A DNA stretch of 64,000 bases from Streptomyces sp. NBC_00576 (GCF_036345175.1 NZ_CP107780.1:9548001-9612000), one strand, 5' to 3'; numbered from the stretch's first letter, positions 50,495 through 59,489 are shown. The notes: generated from the sequence alone by a model not told the origin. A program made the numbers and translations.

Positions 50495-52378
50495 TTACAG
50501 GTAGTGGCGCTGGTCGAGCTTGTGGGAGGCGTACGTCTCGTACGCGGCGCGGGTGGAGTCCAGAGCCGAGGTCTGGGCGACGGGGACGTCCCACCAGCCG
50601 TGGCCGGGCGGGTTCGGCCCGTACAGATCGGTCTCGACGTGTACGACGGTGGTGCGGGTGGCCGTCTTCGCCTTCTCCATCGCCGCACGGAACTCGTCGA
50701 CAGAGGCGGCATGCAGGACGTCCGCACCGAGCGAGGAGGCGTTGGCGGCGAGGTCGACGGGGAGGACGTCGCCGTCGAGTCGGCCCGAATCGCCGTTGCG
50801 GTAGCGGTACTTGGTGCCGAACCGCTGCGAGCCGAGCGACTCGGAGAGCGCCCCGATGGACGCGAAACCGTGGTTCTGCACCAGGACGACGATGACCTTC
50901 AGCCCCTCGGAGACCATGGTCACGATCTCCTGAGCCATCATCAGGTACGAGCCGTCGCCCACGAGGACGACGACCTCCCGCGTCGGATCGGCCATCTTTG
51001 CGCCGACGCCGGCGGCGACCTCGTAGCCCATGCAGGAGTACGCGTACTCGACGTGGTAGGCCTTCGGATCCCGGGCCCGCCACAGCTGTTGCAGGTCGCC
51101 GGGCATGGAGCCGGCCGCGTTGATGACGACGTCACGGTCGCCGAGGACGTCGTTCAGGGCACCCAGGATCTGGGTCTGGGCGGGGAGGTGGCCGGTGGAG
51201 CGCTCCGGTGCGAAGCACTCCTCCTCGATCTCCCTGGTACGGGCGACGAGTTGACGTGTCCGGTTGCGGTACTCCGGGTCCACCTCCCAGTCCGTGAGCG
51301 TGCCTGCGAGAGCCTGAAGGCCGAGGCGGGCGTCCGCGACGAGGGGTTCGGCGGAGTGCTTGACGGCGTCCAGGCGGGCCACGTTGAGGTTGACGAACGT
51401 GACGTCCGGGTTACCGAAGACGGTGTGGCTGGCGGTGGTGAAGTCGGAGTACCGGGTGCCGATACCGAGGACGACGTCGGCATCGCGGGCCAGCTCGTTG
51501 GCCGCGTACGAGCCGGTAGAGCCGAGGCCCCCGACCGCGTACGGGTGGTCCCACGGCACCGCACCCTTGCCGGCATGGGTGTCGGCGACGGGGATGCCGG
51601 TGGCCTCGGAGAAGGCGCGCAGCGCGGTCTCGGCGCCGGAGTAGACGGCCCCGCCACCGGCGACGATCAGCGGCCTGCGGGCGCCGCGCAGCAGACGTGC
51701 GGCCCGCTCGACCGCCGCCGGCTCGGGCACCGGACGGCCCACGTGCCAGACCCGCCGCCGGAAGAACGCGGCGGGCCAGTCGTAGGCCTCCGCCTGCACG
51801 TCCTGCGGCAGGGCGAGGGTGACGGCGCCGGTCTCCACCGGGTCGGTGAGCACCCGCATCGCGGCGAGCGCCGCCGGGATCAGCTGCTCGGGCCGGGATA
51901 TGCGGTCGAAGTACTTGGATACGGCGCGAAAGGCGTCGTTGACGGTGACGTCCCCGCCCCGGCTGTCCTCCAACTGCTGGAGGACGGGGTCGGCGGCGCG
52001 GGAGGCGAACATGTCGGACGGCAGCAGCAGCACCGGGATGCGGTTGGTGGTGGCCAGCGCGGCACCGGTGATCATGTTGGTGGACCCGGGCCCTGTCGAC
52101 GCCGAGCAGGCGAAGGTGGCCAGCCGGTCGCGCATCTTCGCGTAGGCCACCGACGCGTGCACCATGCCCTGCTCGTTGCGGGCCAGGTAGTAAGGGAGAT
52201 CGGCCTCTCCCGTGGTGGCGGCCTGCAGCAGCGCCTGCCCGAGACCGGCTACGTTGCCGTGCCCGAAGATGCCCCACACACCGGGGATCAGCCGCTGCTC
52301 CTGGCCGTCGCGTTCGCTGTACTGGTTCGCCAGGAAGCGGACCAGGGCCTGGGCGGTGGTAAGCCGGATCGTTTGCAT
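50495..52378 (-). CDS. iolD: 3D-(3,5/4)-trihydroxycyclohexane-1,2-dione hydrolase IolD
   Basis: 627 residues from the ATG at 52378, overlapping the iolB stop (ATGA). It is a thiamine diphosphate enzyme of the acetolactate synthase type: ARNEQGMVHASVAYAK at the cofactor Glu, and VVVLVGDGSYLMMAQEIV for metal-ThDP binding. It opens the cyclohexane ring to 5-deoxy-glucuronate, the ring-cleaving step of inositol catabolism. The presence of iolB and iolC upstream makes IolD a firm call over acetolactate synthase. Confidence 0.95.
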   Translation of the reverse strand: MQTIRLTTAQALVRFLANQYSERDGQEQRLIPGVWGIFGHGNVAGLGQALLQAATTGEADLPYYLARNEQGMVHASVAYAKMRDRLATFACSASTGPGSTNMITGAALATTNRIPVLLLPSDMFASRAADPVLQQLEDSRGGDVTVNDAFRAVSKYFDRISRPEQLIPAALAAMRVLTDPVETGAVTLALPQDVQAEAYDWPAAFFRRRVWHVGRPVPEPAAVERAARLLRGARRPLIVAGGGAVYSGAETALRAFSEATGIPVADTHAGKGAVPWDHPYAVGGLGSTGSYAANELARDADVVLGIGTRYSDFTTASHTVFGNPDVTFVNLNVARLDAVKHSAEPLVADARLGLQALAGTLTDWEVDPEYRNRTRQLVARTREIEEECFAPERSTGHLPAQTQILGALNDVLGDRDVVINAAGSMPGDLQQLWRARDPKAYHVEYAYSCMGYEVAAGVGAKMADPTREVVVLVGDGSYLMMAQEIVTMVSEGLKVIVVLVQNHGFASIGALSESLGSQRFGTKYRYRNGDSGRLDGDVLPVDLAANASSLGADVLHAASVDEFRAAMEKAKTATRTTVVHVETDLYGPNPPGHGWWDVPVAQTSALDSTRAAYETYASHKLDQRHYL

Positions 52379-53274
52379 CAGTCGTTCCCCTCGGCGCCGA
52401 ACGGCAGCCGGTCGTCGATGTCCTGCGCGTCCCAGGTCGTGCGCACCCACCCGTGGGCGGGGTCGTCGCAGATCAGCCAGGCGCGGTCCTGACCGGGACC
52501 CGCCATGACGTTCAGGTAGTAGAGGTCGTAGCCGGGTGCGGCGATCGACGGGCCGTGCCAGCCGTGCGGGATCAGCACGGTGTCGCCGGAGCGGACCTCG
52601 GCGAGCACGTCGATCGGCCGGTCCTCGGTGCCGTACACCCGCTGGTAGCCGAAGGCCTGCTCACCGCCGTCGACCTGGAAGTAGTAGATCTCCTCCAGCT
52701 CCGACTCGACCGGGTTGCCCGCCTCGTCCGTACGCGCCTCGTCGTGCTTGTGGGGCGGGTAGGAGGACCAGTTGCCGCCGGGCGTGAGGACCTCGCAGAC
52801 GAGGAGCTGCCCGGCCTCGAAGGTGCCCGGCAGGCAGTAGTTGTTGACCTGGCGGGAACAGGCGCCGGCGCCGCGCAGTTCGACGGGCACGTTTTCCTTG
52901 GGCCCGTACCGGGCGGAGAGTGAGCTCCGCCCGGTACGGGCTGAGGGCAGCGCGAACGTCCCACCGTCCGCGCTGCCGATCAGGGCCTCCGACTCGCGGG
53001 GGAGATACGCGAAGTCGGTGGTCGTGGCGAACACGCCTGTCCGCCCGGCGAGTTCGAAGATCGTGCCGTCCGTGGTGACGGTGCAGGAGCCCGTCAGCGG
53101 CAGGACCAGGAACTCGGAGTCCCGGGTGGACAGGGCGTGCGCCTCGCCCGGCCTCAGGGTCAGGATCCTGAGGCCGGAGTATCCCCAGCCCGCCGACTCG
53201 GGCGTCACCAGGAGGTCGTAGGGTCCGTCGGCCGAACTCCCCGCAGGGAGGTGGTACTTGCCCGTGTCGCTCAC
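52378..53274 (-). CDS. iolB: 5-deoxy-glucuronate isomerase IolB
   Basis: 298 residues from a GTG at 53274 overlapping the previous stop (GTGA). It is a double-cupin protein: PHKHDEARTDEAGNPVESEL holds metal-binding His/Glu residues, and EEIYYFQVDGGEQAFGYQRV, VLIPHGWHGPSIAAPGYDLY and LNVMAGPG match IolB. It isomerises 5-deoxy-glucuronate to 2-deoxy-5-keto-gluconate, the IolC substrate. Length is normal. Both ends overlap neighbouring genes, so translation is coupled through iolB to iolD. Confidence 0.95.
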   Translation of the reverse strand: MSDTGKYHLPAGSSADGPYDLLVTPESAGWGYSGLRILTLRPGEAHALSTRDSEFLVLPLTGSCTVTTDGTIFELAGRTGVFATTTDFAYLPRESEALIGSADGGTFALPSARTGRSSLSARYGPKENVPVELRGAGACSRQVNNYCLPGTFEAGQLLVCEVLTPGGNWSSYPPHKHDEARTDEAGNPVESELEEIYYFQVDGGEQAFGYQRVYGTEDRPIDVLAEVRSGDTVLIPHGWHGPSIAAPGYDLYYLNVMAGPGQDRAWLICDDPAHGWVRTTWDAQDIDDRLPFGAEGND

Positions 53275-54143
53275 AGCAGGCTCACCGCCTTGTCCACCGC
53301 CCCGGCGACATCGCCATTGGACGGGTAGAGCAGTGAACGGCCCACGACCAGACCCTGCGCGGTCGGTTGCTTGAGCGCCCTGCCCCAGGACGCGAACGCG
53401 GCGGCGGCATCCTTGACCTCGCCGCCGAGCAGCAGTGCGGGGAGCGTGGAGGCGGACAGCACGCGCTCCATGTCGTCCACGACCGGCAGCTTCAGCCAGG
53501 TGTAGGCGGTACGCCGGCCCAGACCCGAGGCGATACTGACCGACTTGACGACAGCATCCGTCGAGAGGTCGTTGCGGACCTTCCCGTCCTGCCAGGAACT
53601 GAGGAACGGCTCGACCATGGCAATGAGTTGACGGTCGTTCAGCTCGTTGACGGCACGCGCCGTGTTCTCCAGCGCGGACGGCGTCGCCGGGTCGTCGAGT
53701 GCGATCCGGGTGAGCATCTTGCCGCCGTCGAAGCCCATCGCGGCGATCGTCGACGCGTCGTAGCCGGTGAACCGGTCGTCGATCTCGTAGACGGACCCGG
53801 CCAGTCCGGCGCGGTTCATGGAACCGAAGACGCTCTTGCCATCCAGTACGCCGAGCAGAAGAAGGTCTTCGAGGATGTCGGCGGTGGCCAGCACCCCGGT
53901 CACTCCGGGCCGTTCCAGGGCGGTGCACAGGCGGTCGAGGAGTTCGAAGCGGTCGGCCATGGCGTTGGGGTCGCCGCCCACGCCGTTGGCGCCGCGCGCG
54001 GGATGGTCGGCGGCGATGATCATCGCCCTGCCGTGCTCGCCGAGCAGCGAGGCGGCCCTCACCCGGCGTTCGGCTGCCACCGCGATGGCGCCGGGGTCGC
54101 CGACCCGGGCTGCCACGATCCGGTTCACGTTGTCGGACAGCAC
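53271..54143 (-). CDS. Cgl0158-type (beta/alpha)8 barrel aldolase-like protein, IolJ candidate
   Basis: 290 residues from a GTG at 54143, four bases after the iolC stop, with AAGGAAAGG upstream. It resembles the deoxyribose-phosphate/class I aldolase-type barrels found in actinobacterial inositol clusters (IIAADHPARGANG, ADILEDLLLLGVLDGKSVFG, FDGGKMLTRIALDD, YTWLKLPVV with a possible Schiff-base Lys). Bacillus IolJ (6-phospho-5-dehydro-2-deoxygluconate aldolase) is a class II enzyme and is not seen here, so this barrel probably supplies that step. That assignment is inferred from operon position. Confidence 0.88.
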   Translation of the reverse strand: MLSDNVNRIVAARVGDPGAIAVAAERRVRAASLLGEHGRAMIIAADHPARGANGVGGDPNAMADRFELLDRLCTALERPGVTGVLATADILEDLLLLGVLDGKSVFGSMNRAGLAGSVYEIDDRFTGYDASTIAAMGFDGGKMLTRIALDDPATPSALENTARAVNELNDRQLIAMVEPFLSSWQDGKVRNDLSTDAVVKSVSIASGLGRRTAYTWLKLPVVDDMERVLSASTLPALLLGGEVKDAAAAFASWGRALKQPTAQGLVVGRSLLYPSNGDVAGAVDKAVSLL

Positions 54144-54147
54144 GTCG

Positions 54148-55122
54148 TCACACCTTTCCTTGGACGGCGGAGGCGGTGATGGACGCCTCGCGGAGCTTGG
54201 CCTCGACCTCGGCCTGGGTCGGCATGGCGTCGGAGCAGGCCAGCCGGCCCGCCACGATCGCGCCGGCCGCGTTGGCGAAGGAGACCGCGCGGCGGGTGTC
54301 CCAGCCGGAGAGCAGGCCGTGACACAGGGCGCCGCCGAAGGCGTCACCGGCGCCGAGTCCGTTGACGACGTCCACCGGGACCGGCGCGATCTCGGCGGCC
54401 GAGCCGTCGCGCCCCATGGCCAGCACGCCCTTGGGGCCCTGCTTGACCACGGCCAGCTCCACGCCGGCCGCCAGCAGCGCCTTCGCGGCGGCGTACGGCT
54501 CGCGCTCGCCGGTGGCGACCTCGCATTCGTCGAGGTTGCCGACCGCGACGGTGGTGTGGCGCAGGGCCTCGGCGTAGTACGCACGGGCGTCGGCCGGGTT
54601 GCTCCAGAACATCGGCCGCCAGTCCAGGTCGAACACCGTCGGCCCCGACTTCTCCCGGTGCGCCAGCGCGGCGAGGGTGGCCGAGCGGCTCGGCTCCTCG
54701 CTCAACCCGGTCCCGGTGACCCAGAGGATCCGCGCGTCGCGCACGGCCTCCAGGTCCAGTTCGTCCGGGCGGATGTCCAGGTCGGGGGCCTTGGGGAGGC
54801 GGTAGAAGTACAGGGGGAAGTCGTCCGGCGGGAAGATCTCGCAGAACGTCACCGGCGTCGGCGCGATGTCCGACGTACCGACGAAGCGGGTGTCGACGCC
54901 GTAGCCCTCCAGGGCGGTGCGGACGAAGTCTCCGAAGGGGTCCCGGCCCGTCTTCGTGATCACGGCCGCGGAGTGTCCGTAACGGGCGGCGGCCACGGCG
55001 ACGTTGGTGGGGCTGCCGCCGAGGTACTTGCCGAACGAGGTGACGTCCGCCAGTCCCACGCCCGTCTGGAGCGGATACACGTCCACTCCCACTCGGCCCA
55101 TGGCCAGGACTTCCAACGGCAT
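54148..55122 (-). CDS. iolC: 5-dehydro-2-deoxygluconokinase IolC
   Basis: 324 residues of the PfkB/ribokinase family: GKYLGGSPTNVAVAAARYG at the sugar site, and NGLGAGDAFGGALCHGLL with the anion hole and catalytic Asp. RPMFWSN and the FPLYFYRLPKAPDLD segment match IolC. It phosphorylates 2-deoxy-5-keto-gluconate with ATP. It is the first gene of the main iol operon; its leader contains a promoter, the LacI operator and a second palindrome. Confidence 0.93.
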   Translation of the reverse strand: MPLEVLAMGRVGVDVYPLQTGVGLADVTSFGKYLGGSPTNVAVAAARYGHSAAVITKTGRDPFGDFVRTALEGYGVDTRFVGTSDIAPTPVTFCEIFPPDDFPLYFYRLPKAPDLDIRPDELDLEAVRDARILWVTGTGLSEEPSRSATLAALAHREKSGPTVFDLDWRPMFWSNPADARAYYAEALRHTTVAVGNLDECEVATGEREPYAAAKALLAAGVELAVVKQGPKGVLAMGRDGSAAEIAPVPVDVVNGLGAGDAFGGALCHGLLSGWDTRRAVSFANAAGAIVAGRLACSDAMPTQAEVEAKLREASITASAVQGKV

Positions 55123-55157
55123 GACACGGTTCCCTACTTGAGGCGGCGGAGGTGGAC

Positions 55158-55171
55158 TTAAAGCGCTTTAA
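55158..55171. promoter_or_regulatory. LacI-type operator before iolC
   Basis: TTAAAGCGCTTTAA is a perfect 14-bp palindrome within a 19-base stretch, GGACTTAAAGCGCTTTAAA, that recurs on the opposite strand at 59399-59420. It lies 12-25 bases downstream of the predicted iolC transcription start, a roadblock position, and 36 bases before the iolC start codon. Confidence 0.88.
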
Positions 55172-55189
55172 AAATGCCTTCGACTGAGG

Positions 55190-55234
55190 ACAATGCCTGC
55201 CCTGAAATGTCATGTCAATAGATTGTCGCGACAA
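55190..55234 (-). promoter_or_regulatory. Predicted iolC promoter and upstream palindrome
   Basis: On the minus strand TTGACA (55213-55218) is followed after 17 bases by CATTGT (55190-55195). Just upstream is a second perfect palindrome, TTGTCGCGACAA (55223-55234), different from the LacI site and at about -45. The position suits an activator or a second repressor. Confidence 0.6.
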
Positions 55235-55315
55235 AATGTGACGGGTGACCGCTCGTGGCCGGACGGCACGCACCGCCGGACTGATGGAGGTGCGTGCCCC
55301 AGTGGTGGCGGCCCG

Positions 55316-56173
55316 TCAGGAGCGGGCGGCCAGGTACTCGTCGATCTTCTTCCGCATGAAGACGGAGGACTCCTTGGCCCGTTCCTCCCAGGCGAAGACG
55401 CACGCAGTGAGGGTGCCGTCGAAGCCGATCGTGCGCAGGGCGTCGAAGAGTTCGTCGAAGTCGACCTCGCCCTCCCCGATGTCCAGGTGTTGGTGGACCC
55501 GGGCAGTGGTGCCGGGCGGGTTGAGGATGTAGCGGTTGCCCGACGACGCGTTGTGGTCGAAGACGTCCGCCAGGTGGACGTGGGTGAGCAGGTCGCCCGC
55601 GTACTCGATGATCCCGGGGGCGTCGTTGCCGATGTGGAAGGTGTGCGGGGCGCAGTAGAGGAAACTGACGTTGGGGTGGTTGATGCCCCGGATCAGGTTG
55701 ACGGCGTCGAAGCCGTTCTCGATGAAGTCGTCCGGGTGCGGTTCCAGGGTCAGCTTGATGCCCTCGCGCTCGAACGCCGGCAGCAGGTCGTCCATCGACT
55801 TCCAGAACTGCGCCTCACTGCGGTCCGGGTCCTCGGGGCGGCCGTTGAACTCGGAGATCATGCTGTCCACGCCGAGATCCGAGGCGATCTGGATGGCACG
55901 CCTCCAGTACCGTACGGCGGCCTGCCGGGCGTCCTCGTCCGGCCCTGACCACCGGAACAGGGGCAGTACGGAGGAGATGCCGACGCCCGCCGCATCCAGC
56001 GCCTTGCGGAACTTCCGCACGGTCGCGTCATCGACGCGTGGGTGCCGGAAGAAGGGGATGAAATCCTCCCGGGGGGAGAGCTCGATCCATTCGTAGCCCA
56101 ACTCGGCGACCACAGCAGGCAGTTCAAGGAGCGGGACGTCGCGGATCATATAGGGGTCGAGGGCGATCTTCAC
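55316..56173 (-). CDS. TIM-barrel sugar phosphate isomerase/epimerase-like protein
   Basis: 285 residues from a GTG at 56173 with GGAAGG upstream. It is an AP-endonuclease-2-type barrel: MIRDVPLLELPAVVAELGY, WIELSPREDFIPFF, ISEFNGRPED with a metal-binding Glu, LEPHPDDFIENG and HVHLADVFDH. It follows the ABC importer genes at 52 bases and ends 193 bases before iolC, on the other side of the iolC promoter. It could be a 2-keto-myo-inositol dehydratase substitute or inosose isomerase; the sequence alone does not decide. Confidence 0.87.
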   Translation of the reverse strand: MKIALDPYMIRDVPLLELPAVVAELGYEWIELSPREDFIPFFRHPRVDDATVRKFRKALDAAGVGISSVLPLFRWSGPDEDARQAAVRYWRRAIQIASDLGVDSMISEFNGRPEDPDRSEAQFWKSMDDLLPAFEREGIKLTLEPHPDDFIENGFDAVNLIRGINHPNVSFLYCAPHTFHIGNDAPGIIEYAGDLLTHVHLADVFDHNASSGNRYILNPPGTTARVHQHLDIGEGEVDFDELFDALRTIGFDGTLTACVFAWEERAKESSVFMRKKIDEYLAARS

Positions 56174-56225
56174 GGCGTGTGCCTTCCGGTCACGGGGAGT
56201 CGGTGGGGCGTTGCTTTCGCGGTCG

Positions 56226-57155
56226 TCATGCCGTCTTCCCTTCCGGGGTGGTGGTGACGGGTGTCTGGAGGTCTTCGGCTTCGGGGAGCTTTTCGACGTC
56301 GACGCCGCGTACTTGGGCCAGTTCGTGTTTGAGGGCTGCGAGTTCGGCGCCGCCGGCCATGTGGTTGGTGAGTTCTTCGAGGGTGACGTCGCTGCGGGCC
56401 GCACTCAACTCCATGGTGCCCAGGCGCAGGACGCTGAAGTGGTCGCCGACCATGTAGGCGTGGTGGGGGTTGTGGGTGATGAAGATGACGCCCAGGCCCT
56501 TGTCGCGGGCGGCGGCGATGTATTTGAGGACGACGCCGGACTGTTTGACGCCGAGGGCGGCGGTGGGCTCGTCGAGGATGAGGACGCGGGCGCCGAAGTA
56601 GACGGCGCGGGCGATGGCCACGGACTGGCGCTGGCCGCCGGAGAGGGTGCCGATGGCCTGGTCGAGGTCGTCCAGGACGATGCCCATGGCGCGCAGTTCG
56701 GTGTCCGCGGTCTGCTTCATCTTCTCGATGTCGAGACGGCGCACGGGCCAGGGGCCCTTGGTCATCTCGGAGCCGAGGAAGAAGTTGCGCCACACCGGCA
56801 TCAGCGGGACGGTGGCCAGGTCCTGGTAGACGGTGGCGATCCCGGCGTCCAGCGCCTGGCGGGGCGTGCTGAAGTGGACCGGCTCACCGTCGATGAGGAG
56901 TTCGCCCTCGGTGTGCTGGTGCAGTCCGGAGATGATTTTGATCAGCGTGGACTTGCCGGCGCCGTTGTCGCCCAGGACGCAGGTGACCTGGCCGGAGCGC
57001 ACGGTGAGGTTCACGCCGTGCAGGGCGCGGACGTTGCCGTAGGCCTTGCCGGTGGCGCGCAGCTCGACGATCGGCGCGGCGTCCTGGGGCGAACTGTCCT
57101 GGGTGAGGGTGCCGTTGGGGGAAGACTCGGCGGGGGAGGTTTCGTTGGTTGTCAT
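56226..57155 (-). CDS. Sugar ABC transporter ATP-binding protein (single-domain)
   Basis: 309 residues with one ABC domain: Walker A GDNGAGKSTLIK, signature LSGGQRQSVAIARA, Walker B VLILDEPTAALG and switch His in FITHNPHH. RbsA/MglA-type importers usually have two fused ABC domains (~500 residues); this one is of the FrcA-like single-domain type and must dimerise. A ~28-residue N-terminal leader rich in Ser/Pro/Gln and a ~50-residue C-terminal extension surround it. It follows the permease gene by 4 bases on the same strand. Confidence 0.93.
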   Translation of the reverse strand: MTTNETSPAESSPNGTLTQDSSPQDAAPIVELRATGKAYGNVRALHGVNLTVRSGQVTCVLGDNGAGKSTLIKIISGLHQHTEGELLIDGEPVHFSTPRQALDAGIATVYQDLATVPLMPVWRNFFLGSEMTKGPWPVRRLDIEKMKQTADTELRAMGIVLDDLDQAIGTLSGGQRQSVAIARAVYFGARVLILDEPTAALGVKQSGVVLKYIAAARDKGLGVIFITHNPHHAYMVGDHFSVLRLGTMELSAARSDVTLEELTNHMAGGAELAALKHELAQVRGVDVEKLPEAEDLQTPVTTTPEGKTA

Positions 57156-57159
57156 CAGT

Positions 57160-58242
57160 TCACCTCCGGGTCGCCTGGCGGCGGACCCACAGATTGACGA
57201 GGGCGGCGACCAGGAGCATCACGCCGAGGAACGCCTTGAACCAGTCCGGGTTCCAGTTGGCGTAGACGATGCCCTGGGAGACCATGCCGAAGATGAAGGC
57301 ACCGATGACCGAACCGATGGCGGAGCCGTAGCCGCCGGTCAGCAGGCAGCCGCCGATGACCGCGGCGATGATGTAGAGGAACTCGCTGCCGACGCCCTCG
57401 CCGGACTGCACGGTGTTGAACGAGAACAGCAGGTGCATGCCCACGAACCAGGCACACGCGCCCACCCCCATGAACAGGGCGATCTTCGTGAAGTTGACCG
57501 GGACACCGACCGCGCGGGCGGAGTCCTTGCTGCCGCCGACGGCGAAGATCCAGTTGCCGAACTTGGTGCGCAGCAGGATCCAGGTCGCGATCGCGGCGAA
57601 GATCAGCCAGTACACGATGGTGATCTTGAAGTTGACGCCGCCGATGCTGAACTCGGACGCGAAGACCTTCTTGGCCTGGTCGAAGCCGTCCATGTCGGCG
57701 ATCGAGTCGGACGCCACGTTCCCGGTGAAGATCTTCGTGACGGCGAGGTTGGCGCCCTGCAGGATCAGGAACGAGGCCAGGGTGACCAGGAAGCTCGGCA
57801 GCCTGGTCTTGATCAGCAGCCAGCCGTTGAACGCGCCCACCGCCAGCGACACGATCAGCGCGAGGAACACGCCGGTCCACACGTTCATGGACAGCTGGAA
57901 GCTGAGGATCGCGGCGGTCAGCGCGGAGGTGGTGACCGCGACGCCGGCGGACAGGTCGAACTCCCCGCCGATCATCAGCAGGGCCACCGGCAGCGCCATG
58001 ATGCCCATCACGGACGCCTGGTAGAGCACGGTGGCCAGCGCGCTGGTCTCCCGGAAGGAAGGCGCCGCCGCGAAGAAGAACAGGTACACGCCGATCGCGG
58101 CGATGAGAGCGCCGACCTCGGGGCGGGCGAGCAGCCTGCGCCCCAGGGACCGCTGGTTGGTGCGGCCGTCCTTGTGAGTGACCGGCGGAGCCGGCGGCGA
58201 GGAACTCGCCGCCGGTGCCGTTGTCTGACTCATCGACATCAC
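57160..58242 (-). CDS. Sugar ABC transporter permease (BPD_transp_2 type)
   Basis: 360 residues; the GTG at 58242 overlaps the binding-protein stop, and ATGs at 58239 and 58233 are alternatives. About nine to ten membrane segments are visible, with the RbsC-family stretch SVMGIMALPVALLMIGGEFDLSAG and later AAVIGGCLLTGGYGSAIGS. It forms the channel of a ribose/inositol-type importer with the ATPase that follows. The locus suggests myo-inositol as substrate. Confidence 0.93.
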   Translation of the reverse strand: MMSMSQTTAPAASSSPPAPPVTHKDGRTNQRSLGRRLLARPEVGALIAAIGVYLFFFAAAPSFRETSALATVLYQASVMGIMALPVALLMIGGEFDLSAGVAVTTSALTAAILSFQLSMNVWTGVFLALIVSLAVGAFNGWLLIKTRLPSFLVTLASFLILQGANLAVTKIFTGNVASDSIADMDGFDQAKKVFASEFSIGGVNFKITIVYWLIFAAIATWILLRTKFGNWIFAVGGSKDSARAVGVPVNFTKIALFMGVGACAWFVGMHLLFSFNTVQSGEGVGSEFLYIIAAVIGGCLLTGGYGSAIGSVIGAFIFGMVSQGIVYANWNPDWFKAFLGVMLLVAALVNLWVRRQATRR

Positions 58243-59258
58243 CGAGTGCCCTTCGCGGCGAACGCGGCGATCTTCTCGACATTGGACTTGTCGACGAACG
58301 CCGGGCCGGTCAGCACGGGCTGCTCACCGCCACCGCTGTAGTTGCCGTTGTTCTTGAACAGCCACATCGAGTCGACGGCCAAGTAGCCCTGGAGGTAGGG
58401 CTGCTGGTCGACCGCGAACTGGATGTCACCCGACTCGATGGCGGTGATCAGGTCCTTGTTGAGGTCGAAGGTCGCGACCTTTGCCTTGCTGCCGGCCTCG
58501 GACACCGACTGGGCAGCCGTGAGCGCGAACGGAGCGCCGAGCGTGACGACCTCGTCGATGGCCTTGTCCTGGTTGAGCTTCGCGGTGATCGTCGACTTCA
58601 CGGACGGCATGTCGGTGCCGTTGACATAGAGGGTCTCGGTCTTGCCGGTGAACGTCTTCTTCACGCCGGCGCAGCGCTCTTCGAGATTGACGTCGCCCTG
58701 GGCCTGGACGACGCACACGGCGTGCTTGGCGCCGGTGGAGTTGAGCTTGGTGCCGAGCGCCTGCCCGGACACGGACTCGTCCTGGCCGAAGAAGGACAGC
58801 AGGCCCTGTTCCTTCCACACGCCCAGACCGGCGTTGAATCCGACGACGGGGATGCCGGCGGCCTCCGCCTTGGCGACCACGGCCTTCATGGCGTCGGGCT
58901 TGGCGAGGGTGACCGCGATGCCGTCGACCTTCTGGTCGATCGCGTTCTGCACCAGGTTGGCCTGGTCGCCGGCGGTCTCGTCGTTCGAGTAGATGAGCTT
59001 GACGTTGTCCTTGGCTGCGGCGGCCTCGGCACCCTTGCGGATGGTGTCCCAGAAGGTGTCACCGGAGGGTGCGTGGGTGACCATCGCGATCGTCATCCGC
59101 GGCGTACTGGCCTTGCCCGCCGAGGCATCAGCACCTTCGTCCTCGGACTTCTTGCCGCCGGAACTGCTGGAACAGCCGGTCAGTACCAGGGCGGCTGCCG
59201 CGGCCGTGGCGACGACCGCAGCGATTCTGCTGGATCGCGGAAGAAATGTGCGGTTCAT
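58239..59258 (-). CDS. Sugar ABC transporter substrate-binding lipoprotein (inositol candidate)
   Basis: 339 residues with a lipoprotein signal, ALVLTGCSSSSGG. The mature protein is a ribose-type periplasmic-binding fold (Peripla_BP_4): MTIAMVTHAPSGDTFWDTIR, DGIAVTLAKPDAMKAVVAKA and GFNAGLGVWKEQGLLSFFGQ. It is the first gene of the importer operon, and the LacI operator lies 146 bases upstream. Myo-inositol is the likely ligand from context, but other cyclitols or pentoses are possible. Confidence 0.92.
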   Translation of the reverse strand: MNRTFLPRSSRIAAVVATAAAAALVLTGCSSSSGGKKSEDEGADASAGKASTPRMTIAMVTHAPSGDTFWDTIRKGAEAAAAKDNVKLIYSNDETAGDQANLVQNAIDQKVDGIAVTLAKPDAMKAVVAKAEAAGIPVVGFNAGLGVWKEQGLLSFFGQDESVSGQALGTKLNSTGAKHAVCVVQAQGDVNLEERCAGVKKTFTGKTETLYVNGTDMPSVKSTITAKLNQDKAIDEVVTLGAPFALTAAQSVSEAGSKAKVATFDLNKDLITAIESGDIQFAVDQQPYLQGYLAVDSMWLFKNNGNYSGGGEQPVLTGPAFVDKSNVEKIAAFAAKGTR

Positions 59259-59403
59259 GCTTCTGCACCTCGCTGTGCAATGGGAGGGAGAGAGGGTGGG
59301 AAACGCGTGGGGGGCGAGTGGGGCAGCGATCCGCGGCTGGGGGATGGGGCCGGGGAGCCGCGACGGGCCTTTGTCAGGGTCGCGGTGAGAACATCAGGAC
59401 AAT

Positions 59404-59417
59404 TTAAAGCGCTTTAA
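59404..59417. promoter_or_regulatory. LacI-type operator between importer and regulator
   Basis: The same palindrome, TTAAAGCGCTTTAA, as at 55158; the surrounding 19 bases match that site in opposite orientation. It lies between the divergent importer operon (start 59258) and the LacI gene (start 59490), just upstream of a possible -10 TACTAT (59425-59430) for the regulator, so both directions may be controlled. Confidence 0.88.
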
Positions 59418-59489
59418 GTCCTGGTACTATCGGCTCGTTTCACGAACGTGTCAAGGGTGTTGCGCAAGGAGATCTGCCGGGAGGCGCAA

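Noticed and set aside
50495..52378. Acetolactate synthase
   Set aside because: Shared ThDP fold, but overlap with iolB and the iol gene context make it IolD.
47813..52492. 1559-codon open frame on the plus strand across the iol operon
   Set aside because: It is antisense to iolG-like, mmsA and iolD, has arginine/glycine-rich composition and no domains; it results from high third-position GC in the opposite frame.
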